Part shown: in pieces, positions 1 through 10,400 of the stretch
Layout: every line of letters starts with the position of its first letter
Position numbering within the stretch: the stretch's first letter is position 1
Origin: Oryzias latipes
Lineage: Eukaryota; Chordata; Actinopteri; Beloniformes; Adrianichthyidae
Direction: 5' to 3'
Length of the DNA stretch: 64,000 bases
NCBI RefSeq assembly: GCF_002234675.1
Contig: NC_019866.2
Span: 19,575,311 to 19,639,310, forward strand
Notes under the pieces: generated by a model
What the model was told of the DNA's origin: nothing
The model's input: only the letters and a program-made list of their open reading frames with translations
The model's database searches: none
Made by a program: the position numbers and the translations under genes

Positions 1-387
1 TTATTATTTAATATATTGTGTTTGAATGGTTGCTATATGTATGTCCTTTTACTGGATGAATGAAAATACAATAATTATTCAAACTCCATCATTCATATCT
101 TCACAGCGCTCTCCAGATTATAATGCAAATTATATTTTTCTATGATTTTTCTAAATACTCAATGAAATGACAGCATCAACTTCTAGTCACTAACCATTAG
201 AGTATATATTGAATATTGTTGAACAAACCTCCTGAAAATAACAGTAATTTAAAATAAAACCTTCAAAGTCAATGTTCAACATGATTACGCACAACAGAGT
301 TTCACAACATTTTAGAGATTCTAAAGAACTGAAAATGGTCATTTGTTGAATTTGCTGCATTGGGCAAATAAATCTTAATATAACAAG
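1..387. other. AT-rich sequence, no gene seen
   Basis: No coding exon or recognisable repeat boundary was found here. Because kif3a exons for the motor and neck must lie to the left, this stretch and the transposon after it are probably inside a kif3a intron (inference). Confidence 0.4.
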
Positions 388-1090
388 TTAGATTTGAACA
401 TAAGACCCCTTATTTTGTAGCAGCTTCACAATTCTTGCATCCATTGAACTTGTGAGTTTTTGGAGAGTTTCTGCTTGAATTTCTTTGCAGGATGTTAGAA
501 TAGCCTCACAGATTTGCTGTTTGGATGTGACTTGCCTCCCACCCTCATAGATAATTTGCTTGAGGATGCTCCAAAGGTTTTCAATAGTGTTGAGGTCAGG
601 GGAGGATGGGGGCCACACATCAGTTTATCTCCTCTTTGCCCATAGCAGCCAATGCAGAGGTATTCCTTGCAGCATGACATGATGCATTGTCATGCATGAA
701 GATGATTTAGTTACTGGAAGCATGGTTCTTCTTTTTTGTACAATGGAAGAAAATGGTTGGTCAGAATCTCCACATACATTTAAGATGCATTTTTATACGT
801 TCAGGGACCCTAAAGCTCTCTCTCCATGATTCCAGCCCAAAACATTCAATTTCAGTTTTCAATTTTCAATTTCAACATGACTCATGAGTCTGCCACCTCT
901 TTGCTGACTTTGCAGCCTTGTTGGGACATGGTTGCCATCCACCAACCACCCACTACTCCACCCATCTGGACAATCCAGGGTTGCACAGCAGTCATCAGTG
1001 AACAAGACCTTTCTCATTCTGCCTTTATCTGCACAAACCTGTGTGTGCTCCGAATCAGCAACAAATCTCTTACTAGTACAATGTTCACGC
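388..1090 (-). pseudogene. Tc1/mariner-type transposase relic
   Basis: Reading down the minus strand, pieces of a DDE transposase appear in the right order but in different frames. KVLFTDDCCATLDCPDGW lies near 1030-975, DNAPSHAARNTS follows the HD-type segment near 690-650, and PPSSPDLNTIENLW with the C-terminal tail is open from 618 to 388. In this family these segments carry the first, second and third catalytic acidic residues. Several frame breaks and an in-frame stop make the gene dead, and no terminal inverted repeat pair could be placed with certainty. It most likely sits in a kif3a intron, antisense to kif3a. Confidence 0.75.
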
Positions 1091-1450
1091 TTAAGTCAAT
1101 AGAAGATTTGAGATTATTCTGTGATGTGTCATTCTTTGTTTTTTCTCTTCCTCCTTCTTCTGCAAAACACTTCCTTTTTTTTTTAAATACACCCTCCTAA
1201 TTTAAAAAGAAAGAGGTTGGTGTAGGAAACTACATGATCCCAGATCCCCATTTCAAATGACAATTTTTCCCCCTCATCTGCTTCTGTAGCTGTTGCATTC
1301 ACTTGTTACTTCTTTTTGTTGTTGTTTGTTTAAGCAAGGTGTTAATTTGCTATGTCTTGTACGTTGTTGTGCTCGTTTGAAGCTGTGCATTAGCACTAAA
1401 AGATTTAATGCAGTTGAGCCTAGTGAAAAACTCAAATTTCATCCCAAATA

Positions 1451-1705
1451 CAGTGGTCCTTTGCTGTGTCATACTTCACTGTTTGCAATTTCACAGATTT
1501 TGTTCAGTGCAATTTTGCATGCTTTTTATTTATTAATTTATTTACCACAGTGTGCGCACTGAATCCTGATTGGCTGTTGACCTTGTCAATGTATAAAGTG
1601 TGTAGAGAAGGGTTTTACAGCTTTGTAAAATGTAATCCTACTTCACAGATTTCACCTATCATAAGTCATTTTTAGAACGCAAGTCCCGCGATAAACAAGG
1701 GTACA
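1451..1705. mobile_element. Possible pogo/Tigger-like non-autonomous element
   Basis: The left side starts TA-CAGTGGTCC and the right side contains CCCGCGATAAACAAGGG, which resembles the inverted end of pogo/Tigger-like transposons (CAGTGGTCCC followed by a TTTATCGCGG-like stretch). The two ends do not pair cleanly, so this is a damaged or chance match. It ends less than 100 bp before the first visible kif3a exon. Confidence 0.3.
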
Positions 1706-1783
1706 TCGCACATTTACCTTAGAAAATGATTGGTTAATCTAAACTTTGCCATGTATTTTATTGGGATCTGTCTGTCTGTTTAG

Positions 1784-4624
1784 AAAGGAAACAGTTCTCT
1801 TCAGACAAAATGGCTGAGATGCAAGCAAAGATTGAAAAGGAAAGAGAGGTTTTGGAGGCCAAGCTCAACATGACGGAGGAGGAAAGAAACAAGGCCCGAG
1901 CAGAGCTGGAAATGAGAGAGAAGGACCTTCTCAAGGCTCAGTGAGTCCATCAAGAGAGAAGACAATAAAAATCTGCTTCTTGGTATTGTAGTTTTCCACA
2001 TTATCTGCTGTCACTAATATTTCAAAATGTACCTTTAAATCCTTGTAGGCAGGAGCGTCATCAGCTACTGGAGAAACTGGAGAAACTGGAGAGGAACGTG
2101 ATTGTGGGTGGAGTGGATCTCCTCGCAACGGCCAAAGAGCAAGAGAAACTCTTAGAGGAATCAAAAATTGAGCTTGAAGAACGTCGCAGGAGAGCCGAGC
2201 AACTTCATCACGAACTGGCGGAGAAGGAGGTGCTTGTTTAAACAAGGATGCCAAATTGAAACTGTGTCTCTACATTTTTTTTTCTGGTGCTGCTTTAATT
2301 TTTGACTTGTGAAAAATTATTTCCCCCAATATTTATGGAGTTAGTGATGAAGAATTTTTGAAATGCCTTGAATTAAATTCTATTGAGTTTTCAGACACTC
2401 ACATTTACTGAAAATAAGCTATCGTACATATCAGTAGTGTTTTGGAGTTGTCAAATTTCTGTGATCAACCATTACAGACCTCCAACCTTCATGTGGCCTT
2501 CATATTAGTTAAAGAACAGTGTGAAGAGAACTTTGTGGAAAGAGATTTTATAGGTTAGAAACTGCGTCCAAGTCGATGGTCACAGCATAAAAGCTTCAAG
2601 CAGATGTGCACCAGGCAAGGACTGTAAAGAGATGGACGAGATGTCAGTGAAAACTGCAGGCCTGGCCATCAGTTTCTGATGCAGCTCTGTAAAAATGGTC
2701 AAATTTGACCATAAACTCATTCTCAAATCTTTTGGAAAGAGCAGGTAAAGCTTTTAGGTGTTAGTGGCAGCTTAAGACATCATAGATATTCTTTGAGCGA
2801 GGTATTGATTTAAAGGACATCATGTCTTTACATATAACAATTGACAAAGATTTTTAACTTATTTACTGGTTTCAAAACAGTCAATTGCAGAGACGGTGTT
2901 GTTGAGTTCTAAGTAAAATTGCTGCATTATTGGGGTTGGAAATGAGTTTAGTTACCACTCAAAAAGTTATTTCTTTTTTAATCTGATGAACAGTTTAATC
3001 CTATTCCTAAACTCTTTTTCTTACTTAAATTCAAATGATTGATGTCAGTTGTGACCACAGTGGTTTTCTAATGAGATTTTTGCTGTGAAAACCAGTGAAA
3101 TCTTTAATCTTTTTGTTTGACTATCTCTTCCCATCAAACAGCAAGAGCATCTACAAAGAGAAGAGAAGTACAGCAGCCTGCAGGAAGAGGCTCAACGAAA
3201 GACCGAAAAGATAAAGAAAGTTTGGACCGTGTTGAGGGCAGCCAAATCTGAAGTAAGAAAGATAATTATGGGTGATACTTAATGATATCAACTATGTTTA
3301 GTAAAATCTGCGATATAATAATTCACCAAACCCCATTTACATTGGTTAAGACCAAGTGTGCTGTTGTTTTGATCTGCTAGTTGGCAGATCTTCAACTAGA
3401 GAATTACAGAGAACTTGAGGGTCTACAAGAAAACAACTGTCAGCTGATGCGGGAGATCAGGCAGCAGACGCTCATCATAGATCATTTCATTCCCCTGGAA
3501 TATCAGGTCTGTACATGTTTACATAAAAAAAAGTTCGCCTTTTTTAGAAACAACATTTAAAAAACGTTATTGTAATTTATCTTTCATTTTAAGTTTGATC
3601 TTGTTCTGTAATTTATAACATCCATATCAGATTTTTTTAATCGGATATTGCAATGATACATGGGGTCAAGATGACCATGTTCTCCCTACCATGACAAAGG
3701 TGGATAAAGGTGGAAAGATTTCATGGAATCCATGGAAACCAGTGAAGATCACAAATCATTGAAGAAAAAAGGTTCAGCGCACTGTCTAGTGGGTCTAGAT
3801 GACCCAACTCCCAATGTTAAAGTGCCTAGGATAGCACAAGGGTTAAGTATTATGTTTAACAGGAATGGATTTCTGATACCTCAAACTTTCATGAAGCACA
3901 CCTGCTGGCTGACAGGGGAAGCTGTCGTTTGCTTGACCGTTTACTTTATGTCTGAAATGACATTACAAACCATAAATAAATGTTTACATTCATGTCAGAC
4001 CAGAATCCCTGATCCGTTCTTATCTTTTTCCTAACATGATCTGTTCTTATCTTGAAGGAGATGATAAAGAATAATGCGCACTGGAATGAAGACATAGGAG
4101 AGTGGCAGCTGGTGAGCTCACTTTGATTTGTTGTTAGTTGGATTGTAGTCATCTCATTACAGTTTTTCAAAAAGGATCCAAATTGAATATAATGATTTGT
4201 ATTAGATTATACAATTCAGCCATACAGTAAAGGCCTTCCATAATTTCTGTTTCATTTATTTAAAGTTCTATGGTATTGTGACCTTTATTTTTCAGAGATG
4301 TGTGGCCTTTACTGGCAACAATATCAAAAGACAAAACCCTAACCAGGACAAAAAAGAAAAGGATGTAAGTTGATGAACAGTAACTGTATTTATTTCCCTG
4401 TTTCTTTAAAAGATGAACTTTGATGTATTTCTTTTTGTTCTTTTTGGTGTTGTCACATGAAGCTGTTTGAGGTGGATCTGTCCAGTTTTTACTCAACCTA
4501 CACAACAGAGAGCCTGCAGCTGTCACCGAGTAAGCAGGAAAGGGCTAAAGCTTCTGAAAGTAGCAAGAGCGGCCGACCCAGGACTGAACAAAGGGGATTG
4601 TTTCCCCCCTTATGCATTCAGTAA
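1784..4624 (+). CDS. kif3a: Kinesin-like protein KIF3A, C-terminal exons (gene starts left of the window)
   Basis: Seven coding exons with GT-AG borders can be joined in frame: 1784-1940, 2049-2229, 3142-3252, 3381-3506, 4058-4111, 4296-4364 and 4463-4624. They give the last 285 residues. KIF3A pairs with KIF3B and KAP3 as heterotrimeric kinesin-2, the plus-end motor of intraflagellar and axonal transport. Marks of KIF3A seen here are the stalk coiled coil with [60 protein letters not shown] and [12 protein letters not shown]. The motor domain is outside the window. The last exon is odd: after [18 protein letters not shown] it ends [17 protein letters not shown], without the long basic tail usual in vertebrate KIF3A, so a further spliced exon or a divergent end is possible. 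The intron before exon 4058 holds a piggyBac-type MITE. It converges on pick1. Confidence 0.92.
3661..3842 (+). mobile_element. piggyBac-type MITE, copy 1 (left end lost)
   Basis: This is the first of three copies of a roughly 200-bp repeat (others at 41921-42123 and 54351-54554). The right end AGGATAGCACAAGGG is followed by TTAA (3843-3846). The other copies show the matching left inverted end CCCTTGTGCTATCCTA, which is missing here. TTAA target sites and ends starting CCC are the mark of piggyBac-like transposons (family knowledge). It lies in a kif3a intron and carries no credible protein. Confidence 0.75.
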
Positions 4625-6399
4625 ATAAGCATGTCCCTGTTTTATGTAAAAAAAAAAACGAATCCGATGAACATGTTTCATTTCATAGTTTGTTCTTAAG
4701 TGTTTCACCTAGATGATGTTCAATTGGTGTGTCAGATTGGACTTTTTTCTACTTTCTCTGTGCAGCTAATATTTGTTTTGCCAGGTAAAGGTTTTGTTTA
4801 TTTAGTACAAAGTAATGTTAAGCCTCGGTTTGTCTCTGCATGCTGTTCTTACAGCTTTGCTTGTTTCTCATTTAGTCAAAGAAAAATATAAAATTCACTC
4901 CTAATTTGACTCTTAATTTAGAGCGTAAGAACAATTGGAGGCACTTGTCAACATTTATATTTAAGCAACAAAGAAGAATGCCATGGAATAAAAATTGTTT
5001 ATGGGTAAACTTTGTTGTTGCAGTTTGCAGCAAGCCAGCAGTCTGAGCATTCTTACATTAAAAAAAGATTATTTAAATGTTGGCTTTAAATTTAGATTAT
5101 TTAAACTGTATCCTGTATTTAATGGTGTTTATGAATTTCAGCCGTCTGACTGCAGAATTTAGCACAACTGCGGGCTGACAAATGATGGTCATTAAAATGG
5201 AAACTCTTGATCCTATTTTTCTTCTTCTTTATTTAAAAAAAAATCTTGGATTGAGGGATGACTTTCAATAGATCGCAGCGAGGGAGCTGCTCTGCTACGC
5301 ACGAAACCCTGACCCAGAATCAGGTCGTCTACAAGTGATTTAGCACCAGAACTTTCTTTGGTAAAAACTGTTGTGGTTTTTCTTATTCCTTGTTTCCTCA
5401 CTTAAATGTGCACCTAAAATGATATATTAGGCCCAAATGTTTAATGTCATTTTTTAAAAATCAAATCCACGCTTTTATGTTCTCTTTCACAAATGGTGAA
5501 TGGCAGCTGAAACTTAACCCTTCCTTTTTTTAATGCAACAGTCTGTTGATGGTTACTTTTTTTATTATTGCCCGTGCTCTCTATACCCTTAAAGCCCCCA
5601 CTCTGATCATCTTTTGATCTATTTTGAAAGTGGTCCTTTAATTATGATTATGCTGCATTTGGCCAAAATCAAAAATATGCCTGTATTGAGTTGTGGGCGG
5701 GACTGTTGCAACCCCGCCCCGTTCTTAAGAGATTTCAGTTTACACTCCCTCAGACTTTCAGCCTAACATGACTAGTGATTACTTATCATGTTAATAAACG
5801 TACAGTTTTTAGTGTCAGCTCAGAGGAGGAAAACGAAGACGTACATGGATCTATTTGTCTACAAGTGGATGCATCAGAGTGGAGCAAAAGAGGGAGTTTG
5901 TGGCATATTTTATGTCACAAATACAAGCTTTTTCAAACTAAATATTTTAGTCTGCTCCTGATTCACAACAATTTGAATAAAGAACTACACAGAAATGCTA
6001 TTTTAAGCTTAATTTCATTTATATATGTCCTGCATCTTCAGTAAAATGCCACAAAAACACATTATTTTAATCAGTCACTCTCAAGATGGACATTAAATTC
6101 TGCCCCACTGGTCTTGAAGTGAAAGAAGAGAGCTACCTCACAAATCACTAAACGTTTGTTATTCAGTTCTATTTTTGAAGTGGAATAAATAAAGTGGAAA
6201 AAAGCAATTTACTAACGTATACTCATCTGTGTACATTTTGTTTATTTGTAGCAAAAAAACGTTTATAAATATCCTACAACCTAAAAATCGACCAGTTTAC
6301 AAGATATCCACTTAATTACGTACTAGTTACAGAAAAAAAAATCAAAATACAAACATTTTTAAATTTTAAATTAGTAACTTATTAAGTGGTGCTGATCAT
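4625..6399. other. kif3a 3' UTR and intergenic sequence
   Basis: Downstream of the kif3a stop, AT-rich sequence runs toward pick1. Apart from the 28S-derived fragment at 5243-5361 no gene or clear element was found. The short open frames here show no family resemblance or exon-like borders. An il4/13-type cytokine, which neighbours KIF3A in mammals, was looked for on the minus strand and not seen. Confidence 0.5.
5243..5361 (-). pseudogene. 28S rRNA 3'-end-derived fragment (28S pseudogene or SINE28-like retrocopy)
   Basis: Read on the minus strand, this matches the last stretch of vertebrate 28S rRNA. It contains GTAGACGACCTGATTCTGG, GGGTTTCGTGCGTAGCAGAG and CAGCTCCCTCGCTGCGATCT, then ATTGAAAGTCATCCCTC, with a small number of changes from the conserved rRNA. 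The copy stops near the natural 28S 3' end and is followed by an A/T-rich run, as expected for a retrocopied fragment. A block of about 120 bp cannot be a working rRNA gene. SINEs derived from 28S rRNA are known in animals, but other copies would be needed to call it one. Confidence 0.8.
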
Positions 6400-6530
6400 C
6401 GACGGAACACAGAACTGCTTCCCTTCACTAGTCGCTTAAGGAACAGAACTCTGCTGCCCTCTATCGGCCGTTTAAGGAAAGACAACCGTGCTGCCCTCTA
6501 GCGGTCGTTTAAGGAAAGACAGCGCTAATC
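6400..6530. repeat. Short minisatellite, about 40-bp unit
   Basis: About three diverged units follow each other, each with a CTGCTGCCCTCTA-type block, a CGGCCG/CGGTCG block and TTTAAGGAAAGACA. The second and third units are most alike (6452-6520). It has no coding content and lies between the 28S-derived scrap and the galectin duplicate. Confidence 0.65.
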
Positions 6531-6689
6531 CCCTCTTCATAGAAAAGCTGTTTACTCATTAAAATGTTTAAACAGCCCATTTATTATTTTTTAAAACAAA
6601 CTAAGAATATGACCTGTGTAAATACTATTTCTCTCCTAAATTACCAGCTTTTCTTGAAAAAAACTGAAACATAAAACAAAATAAAAAGA

Positions 6690-6983
6690 CATTTTTTTAA
6701 TCACAGAGCTGTCGGGTTAGTGTAAAGTTGAACCTTTAAAAAGCAGACACACTCTATTTAATGTAGTAAGTTAACACATTTATGTCTAAAGGGTACTCTA
6801 AACTAGGAATCAATTAGATTTATAATCCAAACAGATTCCAGATCGATCTTGGTTGTGACCCAGAGGACTTGGCTCTACACTTTGACTCTTGTTTCCATGG
6901 CGATGCCGATGGAGCAGTGCTCATCTATAACTCAAAGACTGGAGGGTTCTGGGGTGATGAAAAACGGGAAATTGACATAAATG
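6690..6983 (+). pseudogene. Chimeric duplicate: pick1 3'-end copy joined to a galectin exon-3 copy
   Basis: From about 6741 to 6979 the sequence repeats the end of galectin intron 2 plus most of exon 3 at 16740-16966, including the splice acceptor and the coding run for [16 protein letters not shown]. The copy then reads DSCF where the real gene has NPRF, so the sugar-contacting Asn and Arg are lost. It breaks off after EKREID and has no exon 4. Just to the left, 6711-6740 resembles 7451-7500, the pick1 stop codon and start of its 3' UTR, sharing AACCTTTAAA(A)AGCAGACACACTC. Fragments of two genes that lie 9 kb apart are therefore fused here. It is a non-functional duplicate; the order of events is unknown. 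Confidence 0.8.
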
Positions 6984-7497
6984 TTCCATTATGCACAGAC
7001 TTAATATTTAGTGCTGGCAGCATAAAACTTTTTTGTTGTTGTTGAAATTGTAAAATATGCACAGCAGAAATGCAAACAAAATCAAATGACAAAAAAAGCA
7101 GTTTTTTTTAATTGAGGCAAGTAAAATACATTAATGATATCTAACGGAGGGAGAGTTGTTCCATGAGGGAGAGTATTGGGACACCCATAAACCACAGATC
7201 CACTTTTAACCTGTAAACCAACAAAACAATCAAAAGTCATGTGTAACAGCTGAGAAATATTTCATTTGATAGTTAAAATCGATGTCATCTATCATTGACA
7301 CCCAATTCAGCATGTTTTTGGTCAGAAGAGAATCAAGTGAAAATGTGCAGCAAAATCCCACTCAGGTGTTAGTGTGAAAGAAAGATAAAGACAGCAGGAA
7401 ATCCAGTTTGAACAGGAAACACTGTTCAGCTTCATCTGAGATAACCCACTGTCTGCTTAGTGCTGATGTAAAACAGAACCTTTAAAAGCAGACACAC

Positions 7498-10400
7498 TCA
7501 GTCGTCATCGATCAGTTTTTCTGCGCCGTTCTCCGCTTGTCTGCTCCCGCTGTCCTCCCCGCCCTCTTCTTCATCTTCGTCTTCAGTGTACGAGAGGGAC
7601 TGGCTGCTGTAGTTGATCGTGGTGCGAGAGAGATCCACCTCGATGGGGAAGACGTCCGCCTCTCTGAGGACGGCGTAGCACTCGTCGTAGTAATGCGACA
7701 TGCCAGAGACGAAGCGCTGCAGCTGGAACACGATGTCCTGAACTGCATTTGAGCAGAGGTCACATGCATAGCTGTCACCATGGCAACACAGCAGCATAAG
7801 CCAATGTTTAGACAAAGAACGTGAAAACAAACCATGCTTCTGATCCAGCAGCTCGATCTTCTCCAGGACGTCCTTTCTCATTTTAGCAAAGCGAGCGCGA
7901 GCTTCCTGTCGACACCTCAGGATCAGACGGTACTCGTAGTTCCCAGTGCTGACCCGATACAGGGGTTCTCCCATGGCCTGAAGGGAACAGCTTTGTTGTT
8001 AAATACTGGCTCCACTTTTTGAGACCTTTAAAGAAGTCTCAAAAACTAACTCACATTTTATTTAGACTGAAAATAACTAAAATAAAAACACTTCTTTTAC
8101 ACTTTTTTCTTTAACATTTTTCTTCCAGTCCATGAAGCTCAGCTTATGATTCATTGAAAAGTAAGCGACAGACGCTTTTTAGAGCTTCTGTTTTACACTT
8201 TCATGGTTTCTTCAATTCTTTCTGGATAAATTTCCTCTCAAAACAGAAAAGTCACCAGAGAATCCCCTAACTGAGGCAGAAACTACTTTAGTCTCCCTAG
8301 TGTGGTTTAGTGTCTGTGGACTTTCTGTGAAAACAAAAAAACAAAAAAAATAAAGTGTCCTCATGAAAGGTGGAGCACTCTAGAGTTTGGGTTTCTGTAG
8401 ACTAGAATCGTTCATACTGGCTTTGAAAGGAAAGCCTTTCCTCTGAAAATGTTCAGGTAAGAACCTAACTTCAAATTCATGGCAAAGCTCAAGAAAAACA
8501 GCTGCACATTTCTGGAAAGCAAAGCTCAAAATGAGAGTCAGGACTTCAGGATGTTCAGGATCTTTTGAAAGTTAAGTTCCTTAAATGTTACAACAAACAA
8601 AAAGGGAACAATATTTTGTTTTAATCGACCTGAGATGTTTTACCATCGTGTGTTTATCAAACTGAACCTAACTCTGAGGCGAAAAATAATCCTCAGGACA
8701 AATGAAGAAGTATTTCTTACTGGAATACTTAAGTAACTTTCATAAATACTCACAATGCTGCTGTACTCTTCATCATCCATCTCCTTCACCTTCAAGCAGT
8801 AGGACTGAAAGAAGCAATGATTTCATGCAGTTAGGAGCTGCAGTGAGCTCACACACACACACACACACGCACGCGCACACGCACACGCACGAGGAGGAGG
8901 CCTCACCAGGTATTCAAATTTCACATCCAGGTACTTGCGGATGGTGAGCTTGGTGTCTGGGATGGCTTTGTGAAGGTAGGTGTTCAGATCATGGAGCATC
9001 TGGGAAAAGATTCAGGGCAAAATAAAAGTGACTTGGTTTAAAGGGCCTATGCCATGAAGACCGATCATTCCTCAATATAAAAACCCCAAAGTGGAATTGA
9101 GGACGACTCTAGGATGACATCATGAAATGGGTGGCACCCACAAGGAGAGAAAGCCAGCGCCTCAGAGATCGAGTCGTCTTCTGGGTTGCAAAGAGCTCAG
9201 GAAAATAACTAATACTTATTAAAAATGTGTCCTTTTGTGTGACAAAGTTAATATATTATCATATACACACATATTGTTGACTATAAAAGGTTTAAGAATA
9301 GTATGTGATAGTCCCTTTAACAATTCAGATGGGATGAAGGTAAAAAAATAAAATAAAATAATTTCCTCCACATACGTTTTTTTTTTGAACAAACAAGTGA
9401 ACAGGATCTTTCTTCAGCTTTGAGCCCCTCTGAAGCTTTTTGGAAAAGATTATTTAGCATCATTTCTATCTACAGAATAATCAAAGCTTCATTTTAGGAA
9501 CTGAGTTTTGTAATAAATAATTTTGAACCACATTTTTTCTGACTGAGAGCTCTTATCCTAATGTTCAAGCAGAATATTTTTTGCTGTATAACATGCAAAA
9601 AACAAAATAAAAACAAAAGGGAATTCTGGGAAAGAATTTGGGAAAATATCTTCATTTCCAGATGCAGATAATCCTGCAGAAACAAGACTAAGTTGCCAGG
9701 TTTGGATAGTAGAGTCCTCGCTCACAAACCTCCAGCATGATCCACAAAGTTCTACAGGACTGAGGGTTCTGTTTTCAGGTGCTCCAGTCACACTTCTGCA
9801 GGAAGGAGGAGCTTTGTAACGACCAGAAAGATCAACATGCCGGTCAGACTTACAGGCTTGATGGTTTTTAGCAGCTGGATGCCGTATTTCTCGATGTTGC
9901 GATGAGCATCTGCAAACTTCACAAAGGCCTCGCTGGCTGCAGCCTGAGGCTCTCGCACACCGATGACAGAGAAGACGTCTCCAAACGCTGGAAGACAGAA
10001 CGGCTCAGACCTCAGAAAAAAGCTTTATTGGCATCAAATAAAGAAGGAAGCTGGAAAAAAACATCACCATTTTTGTTTAATGGTTTATTAATATTTATAT
10101 TAGTAAATCCAATAAATGTTGTGGTTTTATTTGCTGCTAACATTTTTCTAATTCAGCGTTCTGCACCTAAAAATGCATCATTGATCTATGAACAAGAGAA
10201 AAAAACATATAACACTACATGTTTGGTCATCTGTTTTTTTGTTGAATTTTGAACTTTCACCTGGTTTTCCCACAGAGGACACTTTTACTCAACTGCTTTT
10301 CACTCTGTATGACAGTAATTTGTACTTTTGTTTGATTTGTTCTTTGCTTCTGATTATTAAGAGGATGTATTAAATATATATTATTTTTCTTTTGAGTTTT

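Noticed and set aside
4625..7440. il4/13-type cytokine expected next to kif3a
   Set aside because: I looked for spliced minus-strand exons with a signal peptide and cysteines and saw none.
7512..7835. Second minus-strand frame overlapping the pick1 last exon
   Set aside because: Wrong frame; the PICK1 sequence is read in the other one.
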